The notes under the pieces: generated by a model | What the model was told of the DNA's origin: nothing | Databases searched by the model: none | The model's input: only the letters and a program-made list of their open reading frames with translations | Program-made: the position numbers and the translations under genes | Shown: piece after piece, positions 49,926-62,738 of the stretch | Numbering within the stretch: position 1 is the stretch's first letter | How the letters are laid out: each line of letters opens with the position of its first letter | Origin: Calvatia gigantea | Taxonomy: Eukaryota > Basidiomycota > Agaricomycetes > Agaricales > Lycoperdaceae | Assembly (NCBI GenBank): GCA_025093985.1 | Contig: JACAAK010000003.1 | Coordinates: 1,736,001 to 1,800,000 of the forward strand | Direction of reading: 5' to 3' | Length of the DNA: 64,000 nt

Positions 49926-50126
49926 GGCTTGTATCAACTATACTTAGTGCCTCTCATGTCCAATATGTTTTCTAAGCGTTTTTTCCGGGTTCACGTCAAA
50001 TGCTGACTGCCCAGTGTTAAAAAGCACAGGCCGGCCGAGGGCGCGTTATTTGCGCCTGTATGTTCCGTGGATCGTTACCCGGAATGGTATGCGTGCGCAT
50101 AATCGAGACTCCGTCCCGCTTTTGTC

Positions 50127-51481
50127 ATGAGCATACACCGTATAATCCTACGTCCGTCTGCTCGATGCTGGGGCAACCTGCCGCGCGTCAGATTTTCTCA
50201 GCGATGCTTAAACAATCGAATCCGACAATACGCGACGCACCAGGAAGGTGTCAATTTGGACAACACAACATCACATCTTTCACAGTCACTCGATACGAAA
50301 CACCACCGTTCATCGGTGCGACCTGATACTGTGGGGCCATTCCAGCTTGGGATATCGCAGCAGGCATTACGTAGTGGCGAGAAGGTAAAGAAATGGTCGG
50401 AGCTAAGCACGGGAGGGAAAGGTACGTTCCCCGTTATTCTATGGCTATAAACCGGGCTCATTCAATTTCCCGGTTTCCCTCTCAGTTGCGAGAACGGCTA
50501 CACAAACAAAAAACTTGACTGTCATCCTCATTGGTGCAGGACTCGCGACTTTGTTGATCTACACTATCACTTCTGAAATGTATTCGAGCAATTCGCCAAC
50601 AAATCTTTTCAAGGATGCATGCGAGCGTATCCAAAATAACCCAAGGGTACGTTGGACCGTCTGACTTATAGAAACTTACACCAACGGGTTTTCCCAATGC
50701 CTAATTGCACCAGGTGCTCAAACACCTGAACGGTCCTCTCACTTTCCACAACAACCCGCCGTCACTCGTTCGCCCCCGACACCGGAACCGTCATGTCACA
50801 TCCCAAGTCTTCGTTGATGCTAACGGCCAAGAGCATATGATCATGACTTTTTATATTCAGGGCCGACCGGAAGGTGCGGCACCTCTGCCGTCCGAAATCG
50901 GATACTATGAAGCTTTCTCCCGTTGGACACAGGAAAAGCTAGCACATCTACCCGAGCTGTCGTTAGATGAGGCCATGCGCTGGACAAAGGATCAAGTAGA
51001 GTGTGTTTGGGAACGCTCAAAGAAAACGTTTAAATATTTAAGTGGTGCACCCGTTGTTCCGCCGCCACTTCCTAGCACAGCAGAACACGAAAAACAGATA
51101 GAAAGGCCCGAAGAAACCAAAGGGTGGAACGTTGCTGGGATGTTTTCCTCACTGAAGGGATCGAAGGGAAATTCTGGTTCTTTTACAAAAGCGGACCATC
51201 GAACCTCCACAGAGGGCGAAGTACATGCAGACCTAGTTCGGGTGAGTATTGCTCCCGTCTGGGAGTCCGTCTTCATGAGCTAATGGCGATCTAGAATAAC
51301 GAAGGCTATTTCGTCTTCAGGTATCTGCTAATAGACATTCCAAGTACGTCTACATAGCCCCGGAGAGCTTATTTCTGACGTCAAGATAGATACGAAGGAT
51401 GCAAACCCTCTTCGCGTTTTCGTGGAACGAGCGCCTGGGGTTCGGGATAATGAACCTGTAATGCGCTGGACTGCGCACTAG
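50127..51481 (+). CDS. TIM21: Mitochondrial import inner membrane translocase subunit Tim21
   Basis: Tim21 links the TOM and TIM23 protein-import complexes and contacts respiratory supercomplexes. The start at 50127 gives an Arg-rich presequence (MSIHRIILRPSARCWGNLPR). After KKWSELSTGGK and an intron (about 50422-50485), ARTATQTKNLT leads into a membrane helix (VILIGAGLATLLIYTITSEM) and SSNSPTNLFKDACERI. The intermembrane-space domain reads HLNGPLTFHNNPPSLVRPRH and EHMIMTFYIQGRPEGA. Before the last strand (GYFVFRYLLIDIP, then PLRVFVERAPGVRDNEP) lies a long Pro/Ser-rich insertion of about 100 residues (for example VPPPLPSTAEHEKQIERP). This makes the protein longer than yeast Tim21. The stop is TAG 51479-51481, 97 bp from the convergent Vma7. 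Confidence 0.92.
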
Positions 51482-51578
51482 TTTTTATTTAATGTAATAA
51501 TGGACATGATATTAGCAAACACCTGCATTGGGAACTTTGAAGCTGGTGAATTGGTGAAAAGGGGAATGTGATTAATTA

Positions 51579-52156
51579 TTAATCTCCGAAAAGTTTTTGC
51601 ACGCGCTTGAGGATAGAGTCCTTCGAAGGGTCTAAGGGAGATCCAGTAAGTGCATAACACCTATACTGCATTGAAATGGACGTACCGTACGGATGGTCTT
51701 TGGAGGGTATCTCCACCAGGGCAGGAAAAGCTTGATTGTATCTGTCAACCATTGGGCGAATCTTCTCAGCGACCTGTAAGATTTGATGAGAACCCTCTGC
51801 CACGATGGAAGGAAGGGATGCGCACATGCTGGTTGATTAGAAGGATGGCAATGTCCTGCCGTTCCGTGAAGTCCTGAAATGCCGCCTCGATCGTAGCGAC
51901 AGGCGTTTCTGATTATCGCAAATGAAATCAATGAATTCGTGTATTATTTTGGACATACTTGTTTCTACGACCAGAAAGTTTTTCTTCTGCTGTTCGCCGA
52001 CATGTCCAATCCCAGCCAATAGTAAGCCTGTTATTGAATCCTACAGTCAGAGTTAGGATAAGATAGAGAGATAAGGATCCCATCGAACGAAAGATATACC
52101 TCATCTCCGATGACTGCTATGAGGTTCCTGTCCTTGTAAGATGTGGTCGTCGCCAT
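51579..52156 (-). CDS. VMA7: V-type proton ATPase subunit F
   Basis: Subunit of the V1 central rotor of the vacuolar H+-ATPase. The start at 52156 gives [19 protein letters not shown], then [20 protein letters not shown] and NFLVVET. An intron (about 51906-51959) joins ACA-A to AA-ACG, giving [57 protein letters not shown] and finally [17 protein letters not shown] follow. Five short exons; about 122 residues, the normal size. All hallmark motifs are intact. It is tail to tail with TIM21 and head to head with the Ecd/Sgt1 gene (169 bp). Confidence 0.95.
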
Positions 52157-52325
52157 TCTTTGAGTGTATGGCGACTCGAAGGTGGAGGCTCAGAACGGAT
52201 GGGAGGTGATATCAGGTGCATGGCCTTGTTTGGCTAGATTTCAAATATTGTTTTTGGTGACTTCATACTTGGCTTTCACCCTCACCTCACCTGTGCTTAG
52301 TGCTACAGCCACTCCCAGAAACGCG

Positions 52326-55350
<3,025 letters not shown>

Positions 55351-55765
55351 TGACATATTTCTGGCATTTGTCCATAGTTGAGGATACATTTCGCGAAGTT
55401 GCAGTCTTGGCCAAACATTTCACTGATACGTAATATTATGATGCCCTTCTTGTAGTATCGAATCGTTTGAGAAACTCAGAATTCGTTTGGGTGGGTGGTG
55501 GGTGAACACCAAGCAGTCAAAATCTCGCGAGGTAACTCTTCACATAAGTACATAGGTAATACAATAAGTTCACGCGGTCAATGACATAACCAGACACAGG
55601 AGCGTCAGTGACTGTTAAAGGTGGTCTTGTTCCTTCCACTTCGTAACTTCAAGTTTCAAGAAACATTTGTGGCTGCGCGAGACCTGTCAACACTCCTTGA
55701 TCGAAGCTCTGCAAAAATCCCACAGATTGAACCCTTTGTCTATTGAGACGTTGTCTAATTTCGCC
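55351..55765. other. Intergenic, nothing distinctive
   Basis: These 415 bp lie between the Ecd stop and the AP-3 sigma start, both plus-strand genes. No extra gene or repeat was seen. Confidence 0.35.
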
Positions 55766-56575
55766 ATGATCCATGCAGTCCTAATTTGTTGAGTTTCGTT
55801 ATCACACTCACCCCAAGTCCATCTCATTCTAACGGCTACTTTCCTGGTGCATCAGTTAACACATCTGGTGTCCCTCGCCTAACGAAATTTTACACTCCCC
55901 TTCACCAGTCAGTGCAAACATTGGTGCAGAAGATATTTTCGCTTGTTATTGGTCGACCTCCAACGCTATGCAATTTCCTGGACGCACCAGAACTCGAGGC
56001 GTTCCTTGGCCCGAAAGGTGGTATCAACGATAAATGGCGAGTGGTATACCGAAATTATGCAACGCTGTATTTCGTGTTTGTGGTCGACGGGGCGGAGAGC
56101 GAGCTCGGAATATTAGATTTGATACAGGTACGCCACCTCCCTTGTCCACTTATTAAGATACCGGATCACAATCATTCCAGGTATTTGTTGAGTCTCTGGA
56201 TAGAGCGTTTGAAAACGTTTGTGAACTCGATTTGGTGTTCCATTTCGACGAGGTACATAATCGAGAACATGCAATGATACATTGGCTGATATGGAGATTA
56301 GGTTCACCATATTTTGTCCGAAATAATCCAAGGTGGCCTGGTATTGGATACAAATGTTGAAGAGATTGATGACACAGGTATGTGTTCCCGAACTCCTTTC
56401 GAAATTTCCTTGGTCTCATGGACTGTCCGCAGTACGGCAAGCGTCAAAAAATAGGAAAGAGTCATTTGCATCTGCCAACCCGCTGGCGTTGGGAGCGGGC
56501 GGTCCGCGAGGCGGAAACTTGAAAACACCTTTGGAATGGCTCACAGGAAAACTGACGGGAGCCGGGGCACGGTAG
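55766..56575 (+). CDS. APS3: AP-3 adaptor complex subunit sigma
   Basis: Small subunit of the AP-3 coat that sorts cargo from Golgi/endosome to the vacuole. The first exon is only 22 nt (55766-55787, MIHAVLI). It splices T + TT-AAC to give FNTSGVPRLTKFYTPLHQSV. The longhin-like domain continues IGRPPTLCNFLDAPELEAFL, INDKWRVVYRNYATLYFVFV and DGAESELGILDLIQ. Then come VFVESLDRAFENVCELDLVF, HFDEVHHILSEIIQGGLVLD and TNVEEIDDT. The C-terminus is VRQASKNRKESFASANPLAL with a Gly-rich end, typical of fungal sigma-3. Five or six exons, about 195 residues. Tail to tail with MED6. Confidence 0.92.
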
Positions 56576-56870
56576 TATACTTTATATTCAGATATTCAGG
56601 CTTCCGGCCAAACCAATTCCGATTGTACAAGCTATAGGACAGTACATACATATTCTTGAAATAGCAATTTCATCATAAAGTGTCATCGGCCTGAGGAGTG
56701 GGAGCTCTCCCGAGAGTAAGGAAGGGAACATGCTTCGCGTGAACAAATAGACAGGGTTAACGCATCCGCCGTTGCCGGATAGATGGTTCATGATCAAGTT
56801 GGAGCCGGAGCTATGACTGAAGTACCTGGAACCAAGTGTCAGTATTAATGTTTGGACAGGAACTAACGAT

Positions 56871-57933
56871 TCACATACGTTTCTTCTTCTTCTTGCCGCC
56901 ACCGCCGATGCCCTTCAAAGGCTCCTGGGACAGACCAACAGAAGTTACTGGACCTTTTATAGCCACTTCCTGAGAACTTGGGGCCGGCGTGGCCGATGAA
57001 CGTATCTGACTTGGTGCGGGAGTCTCAGCAGCCACACCAGTATCTGCGGCCTCTGCCGTGATTGGTGTGAAGGAAAGTTTTGAGTGAGCAGCAGTGGTAC
57101 GCATAGCGTTGACAAGAAGCATATTATTCTGCTCTCGCTTGGTGTTCCGTGCACGCCTATCAGCTTCACTAAGACTCTCCTGTTCAGGTACTGTGGCATC
57201 AGAATCCTGTTTTCGCGTTTTTGACGCATCATCAGACACAGAAGGATCTGTTATTGGCCAAACGAAACCAGTCCTTGGGGTATAATCGGGCCGGTGTTTT
57301 CGCAGAACGTCTAGCGAAGCTTGCAGAGCCTGGACAGAGGTAAGCTAGCCATAGGCCAGGTTCAGCACCGTGTAGTTCCGACGGCCACTAAAATGGGACT
57401 GACCAAACGGTTGGAAAGGACTGAATATACATCTGGTGATTGATAAATGCGGTTATGGACAATAAAATACGCTGCCAGCGGTCTCACTAAATCAAGTGAT
57501 GAGCTGGAAAAATGAATAAGATAAGAGACCAAACCTTCATCGGGCGACAATCTTTCTCGCTTTTGGATGATGAAAAAGGAAGGGGGTCGAGCGTGGACAA
57601 GAGCAAATTCTATCCCAGTAAATCGTCTTGTGACTATTAATATATTTGGACCGAAGGAGGAACTCACTCACTTCAGTTCCTCCGCCTCGTTAGCTATCGG
57701 AATGCCGGTGTGCATTGTCTGCATCCGCAGCACTTGGTTGTTGCTTTGCTTGTCGTAAAACATCGAGGTCGTGAAGTAATCAAAAACGGTCTCGATGGTG
57801 AGTGGGCCATTCGCCTATGTAAATGTAAGTGATGCTGTAAGAAACTCCAGGGAAGACTCGCCTGTATCCATTCGTGCCATATGAAGAACCGGTGACTGTA
57901 GTCGTCTGGAGGGTGGAGGTCGTTGATATCCAT
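56871..57933 (-). CDS. MED6: Mediator complex subunit 6
   Basis: Head-module subunit of Mediator, bridging activators and RNA polymerase II. The start at 57933 gives MDINDLHPPDDYSHRFFIWH and EWIQ. A GC-AG intron (57815-57861, donor CAG|GCGAGT) joins Gln to ANGPLTIETVFDYFTTSMFY. DKQSNNQVLRMQTMHTGIP follows. Later exons read ELKRFTGIEFALVHARPPSF, FIIQKRERLSPDE and PLAAYFIVHNRIYQSPDVYS, which match the conserved Med6 core. VQALQASLDVLRKHRPDY and TPRTGFVWPITDPS continue. The C-terminal extension is Ser/Pro-rich and ends GGGGKKKKKRM at 56871. An alternative donor (AAAC|GTATGT) could extend the end by a few residues downstream of an intron. Head to head with the NRAMP gene. Confidence 0.9.
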
Positions 57934-58157
57934 AGGATGTAGACCGAAGCCAAGAGTTGCAACACGTGTAAACAGGGTTCCAACACTGCGGATCTAATGT
58001 TCGTGGTTGCGGTGTCTGCAAATAGAGAAAGTGGTTTTCTATGTCTTTCGCACGAGAAGCGATGATGTCGCCTGTTCCAATCCCTTGTATCTATCCATTC
58101 TATTGGGTCCCTGTCCTTCAATATGGCGCCTTTCGTCTCTAACTCTTCGCTACATCC
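57934..58157. promoter_or_regulatory. Divergent promoter, MED6 / NRAMP transporter
   Basis: There are 224 bp between opposing start codons. No motif is confidently identified. Confidence 0.45.
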
Positions 58158-60351
58158 ATGTCCCAATCTCCCCCCACTGCCCCTTCGAGGTCTTTAGCCC
58201 AACGAGCTCGACAGTGCGCTACAAAATTTTTTGCCACAACAATCCATCATGTTAAAACCCATGTCGGAGTCGGTGTTATCTGCGCCGTCGCGTACTTTGA
58301 CCCGTATGCAAACTTATCACTCCATAACCCTCAGAACCAACTGAACCTCAAACTATTCGCCAGGGGAAACTGGAGCGTTGATCTCCAGGCAGGCTCCAGC
58401 TTCGGATACCGTCCGATGTTGTTTGTGGTTCTAATGGCAGGTATTGGCGCAATTGTACTCCAGGTATGCTCTGCCCTTCTTAAACACATGTCAGGATTCT
58501 GACTGCCGTCTCCGGTAGACTCTCGCTACGAGACTCGGTTGTGTGACAGGTCTTGGTGCGACCTAGTCTCTCGCCTGCGCTTATGCACTGAAACGAACTC
58601 ATGGTGGCGCTTAGATCTTGCTTCGCATTGCCGCCTCCTCTTGTACAACCGAACACGACGGCCGCGTCTCGTCAGATTTCTTGTTCTCTATCCTTTATAC
58701 GCCTTGTCCGAGATTGCCATTATCTCGACAGACCTCGCCGAACTCCTCGGTTCAGCCATCGGTTTTTGCCTTATATTTCCAAAACTGCCGCTGTATGCAG
58801 GCGTCCTACTCACTGCAGCTGACGTCCTCCTCTTCTTGGCCATAAGTGATCCTTATAAAGGCCAGGGTCGTCCAGTGAGGACTTTTGAGCTCCTGATCAT
58901 TGCCCTGGTATGTGGGCATCCGCAATGTTCATTTCTGTTGCTGAGCACTTGCCAATCCAGGTCCTCACAGTCTTTGCTTGCTTCATTGTTCTCCTCGTCA
59001 AAGCAAAGCCGGACTGGGGAGATGTTTTCATGGGATACATTCCCAGCAGGGATCTGGTCAGGTCCGAGCCAGATGCGGTCTATGCTGGTAGGCAGTGCCA
59101 TCGCTATTAGGACATGCCCGATACTCAACACCGGTTAGCTGTCGGCATATTGGGCGCGACCGTAATGCCACACGCCTTGTTTTTGGGATCGTCCTTGGCA
59201 ACTCAGGACCGGGTTTCGGCTGCTCCCCCTGCTGTGGATATTCTAGGCACTCCATCAGGAGGACGCTTTAAATCTTGGGTCCTGCGAAATCTGAAATCTA
59301 TGTTTAGTATTTCGCGCGCTGAGAGGGCGGCCTCAGACCGAGATTACAGAACTAAACACGGGAAACGAGAGAATAATCCACTCTTATTTATCCGCCAACA
59401 TTTGACACACGGTGTCGTGGACGTTGTTAGCAGTCTTCTCCTTCTTGCAGTACCGATAAATTCAGCGTGGGTTTTTTAAAAATATCTTTATGATACCTTC
59501 GCTAATGTCAGTGGTTGTTGGTCATCAGCATCCTCATCATTGCAGCAACCGTGTTTTACGCTGGGCCTAACCAAAAACATACGGTCCCTGCGGGACTCTT
59601 CGACGCCCACGCCCTTATTCAATCTCGAATTGGCTCTGGTAAGTGCCGAAGCACAATTAGATTGTCGAGAAGGCAACTGATCTCGTGTTCCAGGGGCTGC
59701 GTTGGTATTCGCATTGGCCCTAGTCTGTGCCGGTCAGACGTCAAGCATAACGGTGACACTCGCGGGTCAACTCGTGTCAGAGGGATTCATTGAATGGCGA
59801 ATGTCTGTAAGTATGACAACAATCACTCCGTGTTTGTGAATATGCGACGACTTTGCTAACGGCGTGTGGGTATTATCTAGCCATTTTTACGAAGGCTAAT
59901 AACCAGACTAATCAGTCTCGTCCCTTCCATGGTTGTCGCAATTGCTGTCGGTCGGGATGGTATCAACACACTCCTTGTTGCCTCCCAAGTCCTTTTATCG
60001 GTTGTGCTTCCGTTTGTCGCATTTCCTTTGATCTACCTCACCAGCTCAAAGAAGGTTATGTGCGTACGGAAGCCTGTAATTGTAACTTCAGGAGGAGCGG
60101 ATGGCAGGGTAAAAGACGGTTTGCCGTCGGCTGTGGTCGAATGCCACTTGGAGGAGCTCACCACACCCCCAACTTCACAACCCGAAAAGGACACTGAAAA
60201 GCTGCACAGGCCAACCATGAAATTTGGCGATGAATTCCTAGATTTCAGCAACGGCAAGGTGGTAGCTTGCCTGGCTTATGGGATTTGGTCCATTGTTTTG
60301 GTTGCGAACGTATACGCAATCGTTATGCTAGGAATGCGAGTAGCAAAGTAG
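58158..60351 (+). CDS. NRAMP-family divalent metal transporter (Smf type)
   Basis: A proton-coupled importer of Mn2+/Fe2+ and related ions in plasma or endomembranes. The start at 58158 gives MSQSPPTAPSRSLAQRARQC. Helix 1 is VGVGVICAVAYFDP; splicing (about 58303-58366) restores the metal-binding D-P-G-N as YFDPGNWSVDLQAGSSFGYR. Further segments are MLFVVLMAGIGAIVLQ, ALSEIAIISTDLAELLGSAI, LPLYAGVLLTAADVLLFLAI and VLTVFACFIVLLVKAKPDWG. The helix-6 signature is LGATVMPHALFLGSSLATQ. Later come AVPINSAW, MVVAIAVGRDGINTLLVASQ and VLPFVAFPLIYLTSSKK. A cytosolic loop and a last helix (LAYGIWSIVLVANVYAIVML) close the protein at 60351. Several introns; some borders between 59,480 and 59,900 are tentative. 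Confidence 0.9.
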
Positions 60352-60960
60352 ACAATCGTTTCAATAGACTCGGGTACCACATTGTACATATATATTCAAA
60401 CAAAAGTGTAGGTAGTACATGGATAGCTTCGTTTCAAAGGAAATCATAGGTTTTTTTTTTTTGTTGGGATACAGCGCACGTCAGGAGAAAGGATAGAAGC
60501 GAAAGAGGGGAAACAGGGTTGGGAGAACAGAAATCGAAGGGGGGGACACCAGGGGTACAGGGGATCAAGGCAGTCCAGTGTAGACAATACATGGAAAGTT
60601 CACCATGAACATCGTTACAACAAAGGTATGTAAAGAGTCCATCCAATCAGATCAGTAGATAGCGCGAAGGAAAGTGGCTCAGATACATGCGGAAAATAGG
60701 AAAACAAGAAAAGCATATCGCGATCACGATCGTCTCGGGGCCAAGTGACTATCACAAAGCGGTACGAAACATGACACGGCGTATGTGCAGGACCGGCAGC
60801 ATTTTTGAGACATACGTTGTCAATATTGGGGAAACATTGACGGGCCCGGAGGGGAAAGGATATAATGCCTACGTGGCCCGTTAGTCAGCATTTCTCGAGG
60901 GGGGGGGGGAAGAGAACCTACGGGAAGATGTCGGAAACTGTCGTACGAATCAGCGCTCAT
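60352..60960. other. Intergenic between convergent genes, homopolymer tracts
   Basis: These 609 bp contain a 12-T tract (60451-60462) and an 11-G tract (60899-60909). A 65-codon plus-strand ORF at 60687 looks like chance. No gene supported. Confidence 0.35.
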
Positions 60961-62064
60961 TTACTTGACGTCGTGGCAATCACAGGGGGTGCTGCGGCCG
61001 ATCCAGCTTTTACCACAGTTGTCGCACCAGACCCTTGAACCCCGTTCAACACCGATAGATTTCTTGACAGGGGACGCTGGGGTGGAAATAGGAGCATCAT
61101 CACGATGGATGCTGACCAGGTGCCGGCCCAAGTCATGCTTGCGACTGAAGGACCTGCCGCAGGTGCGGTGGGGGCAGACATGAGGCTTCAAGCGGTTAGG
61201 GTCATGAGTTGCCTTGTGGGTTTTGAGATTGTAGGCTCGAGCAAAGGCTAGGGTTACGCATTAGCCAATGAAGAGGTGACGACCAAACAATGAATCACCT
61301 CTGGGGCAGTGCGAGCACCTGTATTTCTTCCTGGGGTCGACCTTCTGATTGTCAATCATCGCACGGGATTGTAAAATGGGCTGTTGAATCGGCAGTTGGG
61401 CGGAGATGTTGATAGGAGAGACCGTGGAATGACTACCAATGGGCGCAGGACTGAACGTGATTTGTGGGTATAAGTCTGAGGTCATGGAGCTGCGTCTGGC
61501 AGTACCGTAGTCAGAGTAGCTAGTTCTGGGATAAGGCTTGGCCGCAGACATGGGAGCGGGAGGGCTGCGGGGAGGCGTAGGTGGCAAGGGACCGAAAGAG
61601 ATGGGATCAACGGAGTCATTGACGTTGATGGCAGACTGGGTGGTATAGTCGTCAACGCAGACTCCATGCTGAAAGTCTAATGCCATAGCGTCCAGTTCGT
61701 ATGTAGAGGAGTAAGTGGAACCGGCGTATGAGTACGTGGAACCAGAATTGGGAGACGGTGGGTTATAGGCACTTTCAGAGCGCGTGGAGGACGTCTCATA
61801 AGCCGAATCCGTAAACGCGGAAAGAGGGCCGCATGAAGTCAGCCCAGGTCTGAAGAACGAGTAATCGTTCTGGACAAGAAGGTGGAGATGATCTGGCCCT
61901 TGGAAGCCAGCAAGAGTTGAATCAATCTCGGATTCGAATTCGCCAACATCTGGGTGTGAAGGTAGGGTATCAGTGCCTTGGAACAGGAAATCAAAAGGAT
62001 GTTGCTTGTAGTCGACCATGGTGTATGAGTCGAAGCCTGCTGTAGACAGCGAGGAGTCTGACAT
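60961..62064 (-). CDS. C2H2 zinc-finger transcription factor, Crz1-like
   Basis: This is a probable DNA-binding regulator resembling calcineurin-responsive Crz1/Prz1. The start at 62064 gives MSDSSLSTAGFDSYTMVDYK; in-frame upstream ATGs would add a non-conserved extension. The long N-terminal region is Ser/Thr/Pro/Tyr-rich (SGSTYSYAGSTYSSTYELDA). It carries possible Pro-directed phosphosites (PLPPTPPRSPPAPMS) but no clear PxIxIT calcineurin site. One intron (about 61252-61302) splits finger 1: YRCSHCPR then AFARAYNLKTHKATH. Finger 2 is HVCPHRTCGRSFSRKHDLGR with HLVSIH. A final Cys-rich WCDNCGKSWIGRSTPCDCH follows before the stop at 60961. The two-finger plus degenerate third pattern fits basidiomycete Crz1-like proteins. 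About 350 residues. Confidence 0.85.
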
Positions 62065-62596
62065 TGTAGCTGCGGAAGGATATGAAGAATACAAGTCAGG
62101 AGAGAGTAAGGTGGTGGTTAGAAAGAGAGTGTTGGACGGCCTGCGAACCAGATCAAAATGGCCTCCCATATAGGAGTGCTGCGCATTTATGTAAGCACAT
62201 CTATTTCTGGACGCTGTCGTCTTTGCCGTTTCCCATGGAGGCTTGCCCTCTCCGCCGTGAGCGTCCATTGACTGCTGGTAACCCCATGTAGTGCACCATC
62301 CGTCTTAATGTGTTGGACTGTTTCAGATCACAGTGCACGCTTCTACCTGCAGCAGAGAGATCTGAACCACCTAAATTGCAATAGGGAAAGGGTTCACCAG
62401 TGAGTGGCTCCTTGAGCCTACGAAAATAATACGATACTGGCACCGTGGCACGATTTCTAATCCTTCTTTACAACCGAGCACTGCCTCACAACTGCATTAC
62501 AACAGGTTGATAAGTATCACAAGTATGGTCTGACTGCGGAAGTGAAGGCAGTGCAAAGAAACCGCCCTACTTTCGACTATTTATGCCTATCAGCAA
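62065..62596. other. Leader/promoter side of the C2H2 gene
   Basis: This is 532 bp between the C2H2 start and the tRNA. In-frame codons extend the zinc-finger ORF to 62268 but are not protein-like. It probably holds the 5' leader and promoter. Confidence 0.35.
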
Positions 62597-62687
62597 GCCT
62601 GCCTAGCTCAATTGGTCAGAGCGTCAGACTTTTACGCTTAGGCGAATGATTATCTGAAAGTTGCGGGTTCGAGTCCCGCGGTGGGCT
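62597..62687 (+). tRNA. tRNA-Lys (UUU anticodon), with a 17-nt intron
   Basis: The cloverleaf reads directly. Acceptor GCCTGCC (62597-62603) pairs with GGTGGGC (62680-62686), with two G-T wobbles. D arm GCTC/GAGC; anticodon stem TCAGA (62624-62628) with TCTGA (62653-62657); anticodon TTT at 62631-62633; T arm GCGGG-TTCGAGT-CCCGC. An intron at 62635-62651 follows position 37, the canonical site for nuclear tRNA splicing. A and B boxes (TAGCTCAATTGG and GGTTCGAGTCC) are present. The transcript runs into TTTTT right after the gene, a Pol III terminator. The discriminator base is T. Mature length is 74 nt. Confidence 0.95.
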
Positions 62688-62693
62688 TTTTCG
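62688..62693 (+). terminator. Pol III T-run after tRNA-Lys
   Basis: A run of T immediately follows the tRNA 3' end (TTTTTC including the discriminator), as expected for RNA polymerase III termination. Confidence 0.6.
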
Positions 62694-62738
62694 ACGCTTA
62701 CTCTTTTTTGCTCAGCAATGAACGTTTGAACCTTCTAT

